Positions 25,251 through 33,785 of a stretch of DNA of 64,000 bases are shown here, in pieces. Origin of the DNA: Mycolicibacterium peregrinum (GTDB lineage Bacteria; Actinomycetota; Actinomycetes; Mycobacteriales; Mycobacteriaceae); contig NZ_LQPP01000025.1 of assembly GCF_002102345.1 (NCBI RefSeq), positions 62,001 to 126,000 on the forward strand, written 5' to 3'. Within the stretch, counting starts at the first letter, position 1. Each line of letters begins with the position of its first letter. Both the position numbers and the translations under genes were made by a program. The notes under the pieces are model-generated. The model was not told the origin of the DNA, did no database searches, and saw only the letters and a program-made list of their open reading frames with translations.

Positions 25251-25843
25251 CCGACCTCGAACCCCCACGCGATCGCACGGGCGAGGCTCGGCGAGTAGTA
25301 GGCACGTTCCGCGGTCTTCTTGAACCGGAGCGAGCCGGGGTGCTCCGGGAACAGCAGGTACGTCAAGTCCGGCCTGGACCTACGCGGCTCGACGAACGGC
25401 CACTGCAGACGGTGCCCGTCGGGGTAGCGCTCCGTCAGTACCTTCTCCGCATCTTCGCCCAACCCGATGATCAGCCGCGGCGCCACAACGTCCAACTCCG
25501 CGTCGAGGAAGTGTCTGCAGTTGTCGATCTCGTACCGCCGCGACTTCCGGTCGTCGGGCGGGTGACAGTGCACCACGTTCGTGATGAACAGTTCGGACTT
25601 CTTCCGGTCGATAATCTGCAGCGCGCGGTCGATGTAGGTTCCACTGCCGCCGGTGAACGGGATCCCCGAGTCCATGCATTTGCGGCACAGGCTCTGCCCG
25701 ACGATCGCCACAGGCGAATACTCCGATCCGTACCCACGTGCTGACCCCGTGACGCCGGGCACGTTCAACTCGTCGCAGGCCCGACACGCCTTGATCTGCT
25801 TAGCGATGAGGTTCAGCTGTCGCCGTCTGGTGTCCGTCCCCAT
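25247..25843 (-). CDS. Uracil-DNA glycosylase superfamily protein
   Basis: 198 residues. CRACDEL near the N-terminus plus CRKC give a cysteine set reminiscent of Fe-S family 4/5 glycosylases. VAIVGQSLCRKCMDSGIPFTGGSGTYIDRAL corresponds to the uracil-binding motif region, ITNVVHCHPPDDR to the NxxxCxPPxNR block, and LIIGLGEDA and FPEHPGSL to the last motifs (HPS variant). It should remove uracil or another modified base from DNA. In a mobile island this may be repair, or restriction of base-modified DNA (inference). Confidence 0.75.
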   Translation of the reverse strand: MGTDTRRRQLNLIAKQIKACRACDELNVPGVTGSARGYGSEYSPVAIVGQSLCRKCMDSGIPFTGGSGTYIDRALQIIDRKKSELFITNVVHCHPPDDRKSRRYEIDNCRHFLDAELDVVAPRLIIGLGEDAEKVLTERYPDGHRLQWPFVEPRRSRPDLTYLLFPEHPGSLRFKKTAERAYYSPSLARAIAWGFEVG

Positions 25844-25936
25844 CGCGCGATCGTCTCACCTGTGCCCGACACAACCGCTCCGAATCGTGCAACGGTTCTC
25901 GTCCCGGCGTCGGTGCCTTGTGCGACGCTTGCGCGC

Positions 25937-26614
25937 ATGTCCCACACCGCTGAGCAGCTGCACTCTCTTGTCGCCGCCTGCGGGCAGTTCCGCGGCGCCA
26001 AGGCCCCGGACGGCTACCGCGGCGGCCTCGCACTCTGCGTGATCGACAGCGTGCAGTCCACCGGCGTGAAGTACTCCAGCGTGGAGAACGTGGTCGCCCG
26101 ATACCGGGCCCACCGCCGCGCGCAGGGCGGTGACCCGAACGCCGATGGCGTCCCGGAGCTCCTGGACACGTTCGACGAGTTGGACGGCCCGGACGGCTGG
26201 GCGCAGAAGATCGGCAACAACAACCGGACCTCCACCCGCGGCGGGGTGCTCAAGTCCCAGGCGATCCGGGACGCGGCGCGCGTCCTCGAGGCCCAGGGAA
26301 TCGGCACCACCACCGCCCTTCGAAAGGTGGCCGAGGACGAGGCTCAGCTGGAGCAGGTCCGGAAGACGTGGTGCGCGGTGACCGGTCAGCGCAGCGGGAT
26401 CACGTGGCACTACATGCAGATGTTGGCCGGCATCGAGGGTGTGAAGCCGGACCGGATGATCTGCCGGTTCGTGGCCGATGCACTGGGACTGCCCCGACGG
26501 GGCGTCATGCCTCCGTTCGCCCTGGAGGTTCTGACTGCCGCGGCCAAGGAGCTGGACATGTCACCAACCAACCTCGACCACGCGGTGTGGCAGTTCCAGC
26601 GGAACCGGAAGTAG
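25937..26614 (+). CDS. HhH-GPD-like hypothetical protein
   Basis: 225 residues from ATG 25937 (MSHTAEQLHSLV). All-helical; GITWHYMQMLAGIEGVKPDRMICRFV resembles the helix-hairpin-helix plus Asp region (GPD) of endonuclease III-like glycosylases, where the aspartate in KPDRM would be catalytic. The lysine typical of bifunctional enzymes is not certain. It is divergent from the uracil-DNA glycosylase gene, with which it shares a ~90-bp control region, suggesting two linked base-excision activities. The family assignment is tentative. Confidence 0.55.
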   Translation: MSHTAEQLHSLVAACGQFRGAKAPDGYRGGLALCVIDSVQSTGVKYSSVENVVARYRAHRRAQGGDPNADGVPELLDTFDELDGPDGWAQKIGNNNRTSTRGGVLKSQAIRDAARVLEAQGIGTTTALRKVAEDEAQLEQVRKTWCAVTGQRSGITWHYMQMLAGIEGVKPDRMICRFVADALGLPRRGVMPPFALEVLTAAAKELDMSPTNLDHAVWQFQRNRK

Positions 26615-26693
26615 GCCGCCGAGCTCAGCTCCATGGAGTTGCCCGCCAGTGGAACGGGGGTGACGCGGCGGCCGGTTGGGAGGTGTGACCCGG

Positions 26694-26999
26694 CTACTCC
26701 CCGTCCTTCAGAGGCCGATCCGCGAGTCGCTCCTCGAGTACCTTGCCCCAGTCGATCGCCTGGCCGGCGTCGGAGTCCGGCTCCTGGTCCGGCGCCGCCA
26801 GTCGGAAGACCACCCAGCCGTCAATGCCCGGCGGCGGTTTCCTGCCGCTGGGCTCGAACAGCTCGATGTGATGGGGCCGGCCGTTGGGCGGCCACTTCTG
26901 GGTCAAGTACGGGATGAAGCCCTCGACGTCGTGCAGGGCGAGCGATTCACCATCGGGTAGGTCGGCCAGGTTGAACGGGATCCGCGCCTCGTTGAACAC
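26694..26999 (-). CDS. Hypothetical protein, 101 aa
   Basis: 101 residues if started at GTG 26999 (MFNEARIPFNLADLPDGE). That start lies just after GTTTTAGAGAATC, a -10-like sequence, suggesting a leaderless transcript; the frame stays open further upstream to 27128. The C-terminus is acidic and charged. It contains IDGWVVFRLAAPDQ; no family recognised. Confidence 0.5.
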   Translation of the reverse strand: MFNEARIPFNLADLPDGESLALHDVEGFIPYLTQKWPPNGRPHHIELFEPSGRKPPPGIDGWVVFRLAAPDQEPDSDAGQAIDWGKVLEERLADRPLKDGE

Positions 27000-27049
27000 C
27001 GACTGATTCTCTAAAACGGAGAACAGACACGGGTCGGCGACTCGCCGCG

Positions 27050-27307
27050 GTGACGGGGACAGTGACGACCGAGCTTCCTGTCCCTGTCCCGGACTATCTT
27101 CACTCCGTGGCGTGGGTCGAGGTCTCACCGGAGCGGTGCGAGGCGTGCGGCGCGGAGCACGAGCCGGGACAGACTCTTGTCGGCTGGGACCCGGGCAGCC
27201 CCGGATGCAGGGTGTACCACTGCGGGGGTTGTGGTCACGTCACGCGGGTGCCTACCAGTCAGATCAAGCTGCGGCAGGTGCCGGACCGTCCACGTCGGCG
27301 GAAGTAG
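27050..27307 (+). CDS. Small zinc-ribbon-like protein
   Basis: 85 residues. Two cysteine pairs, CEACG and YHCGGCGH, probably bind one zinc ion; the C-terminus is basic (RQVPDRPRRRK), suggesting nucleic acid binding. A later in-frame GTG at 27107 (MAWVEVSPERC) follows TATCTT by nine bases and could be a leaderless start that yields 66 residues. Confidence 0.5.
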   Translation: MTGTVTTELPVPVPDYLHSVAWVEVSPERCEACGAEHEPGQTLVGWDPGSPGCRVYHCGGCGHVTRVPTSQIKLRQVPDRPRRRK

Positions 27308-27322
27308 TTGTGGCGCGCGGTA

Positions 27323-27991
27323 CTACGGATCCGGTTGGTCTACCGCGTGGACCTTCTGCTTGATCGCCCGGAGCAGGCGCGCGATCGCTGCGTCGACCGG
27401 TCTCCGGCTGTCCCAGCCCGACTCGACGGCGGCGTCGTTCCAGCTGCGGCCCTCCAGAACCAGCCGCGCGGCCTGGGCGAGCCGATCCCCGTTCGGACGC
27501 TCGGGCGCGGTGGCGAGGGCGGCGAGTACTCGGTGCGCGCGTACACGGCGGGCGTACACATCCGCCCACTCGGCCATGGCGCCGGTGATCGCCGGTTCCT
27601 GTCCCTCCGCGGCGGCGTCCCAGGCCGGTCCATCCTTGACAACCAGCGGATGCGCTGCCCGGTTGCTGGGGCGCCGAGTCACCCACGCGGTGATCACGTG
27701 TTCGGACGCGAGCACGATCCAGAGGTACTCGTCGGATTCGAGCTTGCGCCGCAGCGACATGTAGGTGATGCGGCCGGTGCGCACTGCGGTCTCCACGACG
27801 ACCACCTCCCAACACTCGGGCTGGAAGTCGGTCAGGTGCTGCAGTGGAACTTCCCTCTCGCCGAAGCGGGATCGTGCGTGCGGTATCTCCAAGTTCAGGC
27901 CGGCCAACCCCTTCAGCTGCTCGCGCGCCTTGTCGAACAGCGGCGTGGGGCCGTACTCGATGTGGAACCGGAGGGTGCGCACCTGGGTCAT
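27323..27991 (-). CDS. Hypothetical protein with C-terminal HTH-like segment
   Basis: 222 residues from ATG 27991 (MTQVRTLRFHIEYG). The N-terminal half is alpha/beta with EVVVVETAVRTGRITYMSLRR; the C-terminal half WNDAAVESGWDSRRPVDAAIARLLRAIKQ looks like a helix-turn-helix. No recognised family. It lies downstream of the SMC-like defence operon on the same strand, but 223 bases separate them, so cotranscription is uncertain. Confidence 0.55.
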   Translation of the reverse strand: MTQVRTLRFHIEYGPTPLFDKAREQLKGLAGLNLEIPHARSRFGEREVPLQHLTDFQPECWEVVVVETAVRTGRITYMSLRRKLESDEYLWIVLASEHVITAWVTRRPSNRAAHPLVVKDGPAWDAAAEGQEPAITGAMAEWADVYARRVRAHRVLAALATAPERPNGDRLAQAARLVLEGRSWNDAAVESGWDSRRPVDAAIARLLRAIKQKVHAVDQPDP

Positions 27992-28214
27992 AGCCGGACC
28001 AGACTTCCAGCCGCCACCGACATCTTCGCCGGCCGCGGTGGCGTCGCAACGGAGTACGTGACGGGCGGCAGGTCGGTGCGAGTCTTCCGAAGGTAGCTGT
28101 GCACGGTGCCGACAGAACGGTGCGGCAGCGACCTCGAGGGTGCGGCCGGAGCAGATCCACGCGTCTGCCGACAAGCAGTGTGGTCGTCGCCAGCGCGTGA
28201 TCGCCTCGCCAGCT

Positions 28215-28697
28215 TCACACGCTCAACTCGATGCCCAGCACGTCCCACCGGTCCTTCCACTGCGCGATGCGAGACACCGGTATGGCGTGGTGGGTGCTGG
28301 CGTCGTTCTTGACGCGGTGGCCGCCGGAGTCCGCGAGGTACTTGCTGTGCGCGGTGTGGATGTCGTTCTCCATCCACCATCGCGGCACCACGTAGAACTC
28401 CGGGAACACCTTGCCGAGGTCGACGAGGATCCAATAGTCCGACTCCTCGCCCGGATCTTCCCGCTGCTGGGCGCGCTTGGTGCTGGTCTGCCACGTGCCG
28501 GCGGTCTTCGTCTTCACCTGGATCTTGATCACCCGGTCGTGGGCAGCGTCGCTGGCGAGCAGGTCGATGTCGCGCATGTTCCCGGAGAAGGTCACGGCAT
28601 AGCCGCCGCGCCGGTGGATCTCGGCGGCGACGAAGTGCTCCCCGGCTGCGCCGACCTGCTGGTTGGTGAGCTTCGGGCGCTTGAACAGGTTCGTCAT
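28215..28697 (-). CDS. DUF4365-like PD-(D/E)xK nuclease-type protein
   Basis: 160 residues from ATG 28697, overlapping the upstream stop (ATGA). GAAGEHFVAAEIHRRGGYAV followed by RDIDLLASD and VIKIQVKTKTAG is the E...D..(I/V)QxKT arrangement of restriction-endonuclease-like folds such as DUF4365. The C-terminal half is rich in tryptophans and may recognise a partner. It is the last gene of an overlapping three-gene operon with a HEPN-like protein and an SMC-like ATPase, so it is the likely nuclease effector of a defence system. Confidence 0.65.
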   Translation of the reverse strand: MTNLFKRPKLTNQQVGAAGEHFVAAEIHRRGGYAVTFSGNMRDIDLLASDAAHDRVIKIQVKTKTAGTWQTSTKRAQQREDPGEESDYWILVDLGKVFPEFYVVPRWWMENDIHTAHSKYLADSGGHRVKNDASTHHAIPVSRIAQWKDRWDVLGIELSV

Positions 28698-29089
28698 GCG
28701 CCGACCACTTCGGGGGTCAGTGAACCTCCGGATGCTTCCCCGAGGCAGTCCCGTTGCACCACTGCGCACTGCGCCCGCACCTCTGCCACCGTTGGCGACA
28801 GCTGGTACGCGTGGTGGTGACAGAAGCCGGTTAGTTGGTGCCAGGCGCCCACGAGCGCCGCGCCGGCCGGGGTGGTGTCGAGCGACTTGAGCACGGCCAG
28901 TTTCGCTCGTGCAGTTCCCACGACCGTCTGAACGCCGGTCACTGCGGCGCATCGGGCATCGATCAGCTCTTCGACAGCCTGCCGCGCGAGGAACGCGGCG
29001 AGACGCGCGGAGTTACCCACCGCCGCACCATCCGGAGAGTCGAGGAGCGCGTTGGCACGCGCGAGCAGGAGTTCGGCGCCGCTGGTCAC
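28694..29089 (-). CDS. HEPN-like small helical protein
   Basis: 131 residues from GTG 29089, overlapping the ATPase stop (GTGA). AAFLARQAVEELIDARCAAV and CHHHAYQLSPTVAEVRAQC give the helical pattern of HEPN-type proteins; the HHH cluster could be catalytic or structural. HEPN proteins often act as RNases or as scaffolds in defence systems. The family call is tentative; the operon context with an SMC-like ATPase and a nuclease-like protein supports a defence role. Confidence 0.5.
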   Translation of the reverse strand: MTSGAELLLARANALLDSPDGAAVGNSARLAAFLARQAVEELIDARCAAVTGVQTVVGTARAKLAVLKSLDTTPAGAALVGAWHQLTGFCHHHAYQLSPTVAEVRAQCAVVQRDCLGEASGGSLTPEVVGA

Positions 29090-31542
29090 CGGTTCTCCAC
29101 GATGTCGCGGACCGTCTCGCGAAGATCCTGGATGGTGCCGCGGTCGAGGACCGCGCCGTTGTGGACGCCGGTCGCGCAGATCGCCAACGTCGGGAACCTG
29201 TGCCGCCGATGGGATTTCCAACCTGACACGTCACCCGTCACGGCTCCGGTGACGGCAAGGGCCACGCACTGCTGGGTGGTCTTCGCAGCCTCCCACGCCG
29301 CGTCAGTCTCGTGGTACAACGCGCCAGCACGGGCTCGGTCGGTATAGAACCGCTGGTGCGCGGCGGCCTCGACCGCCATCCGGAACAGACCCGGCGTCGC
29401 CTTCCGCTTCACCACGTCGTCCATGCGCTCGTCCAGGATCAGAGCCATCGCGTCGCTGACGTATCGGTCCGCCGGTAGGTCGTTCTCGCCCACCACGACC
29501 ACGGACCCCTCCTCCCGGGTGACGTCGAGCAACTGTGCCGGCACCGAGCGCGCGCGGATCGCCGCGGGGAGCCTGTCATCGTGCGAGAAGACGATCACCT
29601 GGCGTGTCTTCGACAGGCCAACGAGCACGTCGAGGAAGCCGGCGATCTTGGCGGGGTCCATGGCTTGGATCGGGTCGTCGAGCACCAGGAAGCGAAACGG
29701 GCTCGCCGGGTTGGTAGCGCGCGGAATGAACATCGCCAGTGCCAGTGCGTGCAGTTCCCCCTGGCTCATCACCGATAGCGCGCCGGTCGACACCCCGTCC
29801 ACAGCACCGTCCACGACAACATGACGACGCTTCGCCGCTCCAGCAAGACTGATGTTGCCGATGTCGACGTTGCTCTCGTGCCGCATCCGACCCCAGAGCT
29901 CACCAGCCTGTTGGACCATCGGCGCCATACGCCGCTCCCGTAGCGTGTCCCCGCAGGTCCGCAAGCACGTCACCGCGGTCTGCACGCGTTGGAGCCGCGC
30001 ATCGTCGTTCCGAGCCTCGGTCTCTCGTTCGACCCAGGCGGAGATCGCGCGAGCGGTGGGCGCCCACGCATCCTCCAGTTCGTCCGCACACTCCGACGCC
30101 TCCTGCCGCAGAAGGTCCGCGGCCGCCGCGAGTTCCGCTGTGGCGGTTTCCACGTGCACCGGCAGATCGGCAAGGTTCGCGGGAAGAGCCCGGGCCTTGT
30201 CGAGCGCCGCGGTGAAGTCCGACAGCGCGGCGAGCTGCACACCCTCGACCGGATACACTGCCTCCACATCGTCGACGAACCGCTCAGCGGCGGTACGCGC
30301 CTGCCTCAGTCGCGCCGTCACCCTCCGGTGCTCAGCGGCGTCCGCGTCGGCCTTCGCGAGCCGCGGTTCGGCGGCGGCGCGCCAAGCGGCGTCCAGAGTC
30401 CCGGTCTCGCAGACGGGGCAACTGCCGTCACCGGCGTGCGCGTGCATGTTCAGGGCGTCGCGCAGCAGGTTGGCGCGGGCCAGCAGGGCGTCGTCTGCCG
30501 CGCCGGATGCGTTGGCCTGCGCGTCGATCGCTGCCCGTAGCTCGTTCGCGATCTCAGCCGCCCTGGCGGTGCCTGGGATCTCGAGACCGGCGATCGTCCG
30601 CAGCCGCGCGATCGCTGCGGCTTGGTCGGTCTTGGCGCCGAGGGTCGTTGCCGTCACCGCGTCGAGGTCGTACGGCCTACGGCCGATCAGCTTCTTCACA
30701 TCGGCGGCACGCTGGTCGCTGGACTCATCCAGGATTCGAATCAGTTGGGTACGACCGTCGTTCGCGGCCTTCCGTGCCACACCGAGACTCTTCTCGGCGT
30801 CTTTGAGCCGGACCTCGGCGGCGGTCACCTCGTCGAGGCCGAGCAACACGTTGAGCGCGTCGTAGAGCGCGGACTGCCCTTCTTCGAAGAGCCCGCCCAG
30901 TTCGTCGTAGGACATCAACGGTCGATGAGTGCGGAGGGGCTGTTCCCAGCCGAGCGCACTTATCGGTGCCTGCTTCTGCCCCTTGATCTGCGACCAACGC
31001 TGCGCCTCGTTCAGCTTGCAGCCCGGGGACCAGTCGACACCGATGGTGGCGGTCATGCCAGTGCGGTCGTCGTCGGGTTCCATCGCGAAGTCGATCTTGA
31101 TGGATGCCGGTTCGCCGGCGTGCAAGTTCCGCCACGACGCCTGCCAGTGCTGGCCCTTCTTGGCCTCCCATCGGTAGCTGGTGCCCGTGAGCGCGTACTC
31201 CAGCGCCTCGGCGAAGCTGGACTTGCCGGAGCCGTTGCGGCCACTGATCACTGTGATCCCGCAGTAGGGGTTCACCTCCAAGGCGGCGCGCCCGCCGATG
31301 CCGCGGAATCCCGACACCGTGATGGAACGAAGGAATGCACGCAGCGGTGGCGGAGCGTCGGCCGTCTCGATCTTCGGCCGCTCCGGTGCCGCTGCGCCCC
31401 CGCCGAGTTGATCAGCGAACTCCTCATCACCCCGCATCGCCGCGGCGACGAGGTAGACGGTCTCGTCGGCCACCGACTCGTTGTCGGTCAGCAGTTCCCA
31501 GACCTCCGCCTCGACTGAACCGCCGAGCCCCGAACCGTCCAT
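29086..31542 (-). CDS. SMC/Rad50-like ABC ATPase
   Basis: 818 residues from ATG 31542, which is preceded by GGAGGGGACG. Walker A GRNGSGKSS at 101-109; coiled coil interrupted by a CxxC zinc-hook-like motif CPVCETG at 375-381; signature SQGELHAL at 593-600; Walker B FRFLVLDDP near 617-624; SHD switch at 653-655. It therefore folds like Rad50/SMC/RecN. A ~70-residue N-terminal extension precedes the ATPase. It heads a three-gene overlapping operon with HEPN-like and PD-(D/E)xK-like partners, typical of anti-phage sensors. Confidence 0.85.
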   Translation of the reverse strand: MDGSGLGGSVEAEVWELLTDNESVADETVYLVAAAMRGDEEFADQLGGGAAAPERPKIETADAPPPLRAFLRSITVSGFRGIGGRAALEVNPYCGITVISGRNGSGKSSFAEALEYALTGTSYRWEAKKGQHWQASWRNLHAGEPASIKIDFAMEPDDDRTGMTATIGVDWSPGCKLNEAQRWSQIKGQKQAPISALGWEQPLRTHRPLMSYDELGGLFEEGQSALYDALNVLLGLDEVTAAEVRLKDAEKSLGVARKAANDGRTQLIRILDESSDQRAADVKKLIGRRPYDLDAVTATTLGAKTDQAAAIARLRTIAGLEIPGTARAAEIANELRAAIDAQANASGAADDALLARANLLRDALNMHAHAGDGSCPVCETGTLDAAWRAAAEPRLAKADADAAEHRRVTARLRQARTAAERFVDDVEAVYPVEGVQLAALSDFTAALDKARALPANLADLPVHVETATAELAAAADLLRQEASECADELEDAWAPTARAISAWVERETEARNDDARLQRVQTAVTCLRTCGDTLRERRMAPMVQQAGELWGRMRHESNVDIGNISLAGAAKRRHVVVDGAVDGVSTGALSVMSQGELHALALAMFIPRATNPASPFRFLVLDDPIQAMDPAKIAGFLDVLVGLSKTRQVIVFSHDDRLPAAIRARSVPAQLLDVTREEGSVVVVGENDLPADRYVSDAMALILDERMDDVVKRKATPGLFRMAVEAAAHQRFYTDRARAGALYHETDAAWEAAKTTQQCVALAVTGAVTGDVSGWKSHRRHRFPTLAICATGVHNGAVLDRGTIQDLRETVRDIVENR

Positions 31543-31770
31543 TGTCACGTCCCCTCCACAAGCCAATGTCGACGCAGCTTTGCACATCGCACCGACTGGT
31601 TCGGGCGGAATTGTCGCGCACGCAAATCGAGTCTTTGCGTCCTGGCCGTCACACGCGGAGATAGCCGCTACGGGTGGCGGAAACATGACCAATGCAGCGA
31701 CTCGTAGTGCTTCGCTTCGTCGCTTGCTGGTCCGCCCCAGTGACCAATCTCGCGCACAGACGATCGCAAA

Positions 31771-31799
31771 TCGTGAGGTAACCTCACGACCAGTAAGTT
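31771..31799. promoter_or_regulatory. 19-bp palindrome and -10 upstream of the ESX-toxin operon
   Basis: TCGTGAGGT and ACCTCACGA flank a single A (31771-31789), a perfect palindrome. Twenty bases before the start of the next gene lies TAAGTT (31794-31799), a good -10; the palindrome covers the -35 region, so a repressor site is likely. The rest of 31543-31818 holds no gene. Confidence 0.55.
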
Positions 31800-31818
31800 C
31801 GCCGGTTGGGGGATTGGC

Positions 31819-32100
31819 ATGGCAAACGAATTACAGGTCGATGCGGCGGGGCTACGCAGCGCTGCGAACAGCAGCGACCGCATTGCAGCGGGGCTATCCG
31901 GCGTCAATGCCGGCAATCCGAGTGCGACACACGCCAGCGCGGACGGTGTGGCCGCGGTGAACGCGGCGCTCACCTCCGTGCAGGACCGTCAGTCGGCACG
32001 GATGACCGGCCAGGCCGGCGACCTGACGACCAGCAGTGCCCGGTACGACACGTCGGACTCCGACGGCCACGACGCCATCAGCGGCACGGTGAGCGTGTGA
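31819..32100 (+). CDS. EspC-like type VII secretion target
   Basis: 93 residues: helical hairpin with LQVDAAGLRSAANSSDRIAAGL in helix 1 and ALTSVQDRQSARMTGQAGDL in helix 2, followed by a flexible tail. This matches small ESX secretion-associated (EspC/T7SS target) proteins. The canonical WxG and YxxxD/E are not present, as in the EspC group. Its stop overlaps the toxin start (GTGA), so it probably serves as the secretion partner of the toxin. Confidence 0.7.
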   Translation: MANELQVDAAGLRSAANSSDRIAAGLSGVNAGNPSATHASADGVAAVNAALTSVQDRQSARMTGQAGDLTTSSARYDTSDSDGHDAISGTVSV

Positions 32101-33785
32101 GTCCGGCCGTCGCGGCTGCTCCTCTCCCCACGAAGTCGGAGATCGAGAACTGGGACACCGCTTACTTGGACACCGCCGCGTCGTCGTGGCGTACCGCGGC
32201 AACCGCGAGCGAGGACGCCTTCGACCAACACCGGCAAAACATCGCCTCACCGGGCGGCACCACCTGGGAGGGTGCGGCGAAGGACGCTGCGCTCGACCGG
32301 GTGACTGCTGACGTCGCGGTGGTCGGTCGGCAGGGCGGTGTACTGCGCGAGGCTGCCACCCTCGCCGAGAATGGCGCCTTCGACATCAAGTCCGCGAAAG
32401 ACAAGGCCGTGCAGGCGATCACCGCCGCCGAGAACGACGGCTTCACAGTCAGCGAAGACCTCTCGGTCACCGACTCCCGCAGGTACGACATCGCGACGGC
32501 CGCTGAGAGGAACAAGGCGGCTGCGGAACATGCCGAAGACATCCGCTGGACCGCCGAGCAGCTCGCCCAGGCCGACAAACTCGTGGGAGACCGCTTACAG
32601 GCGAAAGCCGCTGACCTGGAGGGCATTCGGTTCGACGGTGAGGGCGACGGGCGCAACGGCCACGTCCAGCTCGTCGACAACGAGACAGACGGCACAGACC
32701 CGAATCACCCGCCCACCGTGGGCATCCCACCTGACGGCTCCGGTCCCATGTCGGACGCTCAGATCAAGTCCGCCGTTGAAGAGATGCTCGACGGCCAGGA
32801 TCTCTCACCGGCCGAAGCAGCGCAGCTCGCGGAGATCCTGCGCAACGACTTGCAGGGGGCCGCCGGCGGCGGACTGAACGCGGACGACGCGTACGCACGC
32901 GCCGAGAACGCGGCGACCAGCTTCATGTCGAAGCTGCACCGGCCGTACATTCGCAAGTCGACGAGGCTGGGTGTCTTCGCCGACGCCGAACGCACGCCCG
33001 ACGGCAACATCCTGTCGGACGTCACCGACACCGTTATCCCGGCCGCGCGGGACGCCGCAGGTGAGTTGATCTGGGTTGACGAGACGACAGGAAAACGCGT
33101 CCCGGAGGGGACGCCGAACTCGATGACCGTCCCCGAGCGTGGAGGGTTCCATCTCGGCCATCAGTTCGGCTCCGAGAACTGGCGGATCCTGCAGCAGGCC
33201 GCTGAAGAGGGTTGGACGCAGCAGGAACTCAACGACTTCGTCAACCACTCCGAGCATTTCAGGGTGGAGACGCCCGCCGAGAATTCCGGACACGCCAACG
33301 AGGACCACAGCCCCTACACCAGAAACCCAGCCTGGACGCCGGATCGGCTGGTGGAAGGCGCTAGTGGTGGAGCAGGTGGCACGTCGGCGCCGGTCATCTC
33401 GCTCCCGCCGAACCTGCCTAATGTGCTGGACCATCCGCCGGTCGCGCTGCCGCCCTTCGACGGCAACCACTCACCAGGGCCGGGGCTACCTCCTGTCGCA
33501 CCGACACCTCCGCTCCCGCCGTGGCTAACCGGCGCGGGCGGCGGCGGGGAGTACACGCACAACCCCTTGGGCGGTCCGATCGGCGTCAACGTCGACGCTC
33601 CACCTGCGCCCGCGCCTGCAGCTCCGTCTCCCGGCTGGTCCCCGCCGGACATTTCGGTGCACATGCCCGACGTGAACATCACACCCGAAGAGGCTGGAAA
33701 GGCAGGCGGATTCGTGGCCGGTGTCGGCGCGTTCCTCGCGATCCTCGGCAAGGTCGGCAGCACCCTAGCCCACCCGTTCGGCTGA
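32097..33785 (+). CDS. Type VII-linked polymorphic toxin with GH-E nuclease domain
   Basis: 562 residues from GTG 32097. The N-terminal ~200 residues are helical (EIENWDTAYLDTAASSWRTAA), an ESX-type secretion domain. Near residues 340-405, GFHLGHQFGSENWRILQQAAEEG followed by DFVNHSEHFRVETPAENSGH is the GH...E signature of the GH-E (HNH/ENDO VII) nuclease superfamily. A Pro-rich C-terminal region (~420-530) and a hydrophobic tail (AGGFVAGVGAFLAILGKVG) follow. The nuclease is therefore internal, not terminal. It likely acts on DNA of a competing cell; ankyrin and DUF2185 genes downstream are the candidate immunity. Confidence 0.75.
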   Translation: MSPAVAAAPLPTKSEIENWDTAYLDTAASSWRTAATASEDAFDQHRQNIASPGGTTWEGAAKDAALDRVTADVAVVGRQGGVLREAATLAENGAFDIKSAKDKAVQAITAAENDGFTVSEDLSVTDSRRYDIATAAERNKAAAEHAEDIRWTAEQLAQADKLVGDRLQAKAADLEGIRFDGEGDGRNGHVQLVDNETDGTDPNHPPTVGIPPDGSGPMSDAQIKSAVEEMLDGQDLSPAEAAQLAEILRNDLQGAAGGGLNADDAYARAENAATSFMSKLHRPYIRKSTRLGVFADAERTPDGNILSDVTDTVIPAARDAAGELIWVDETTGKRVPEGTPNSMTVPERGGFHLGHQFGSENWRILQQAAEEGWTQQELNDFVNHSEHFRVETPAENSGHANEDHSPYTRNPAWTPDRLVEGASGGAGGTSAPVISLPPNLPNVLDHPPVALPPFDGNHSPGPGLPPVAPTPPLPPWLTGAGGGGEYTHNPLGGPIGVNVDAPPAPAPAAPSPGWSPPDISVHMPDVNITPEEAGKAGGFVAGVGAFLAILGKVGSTLAHPFG

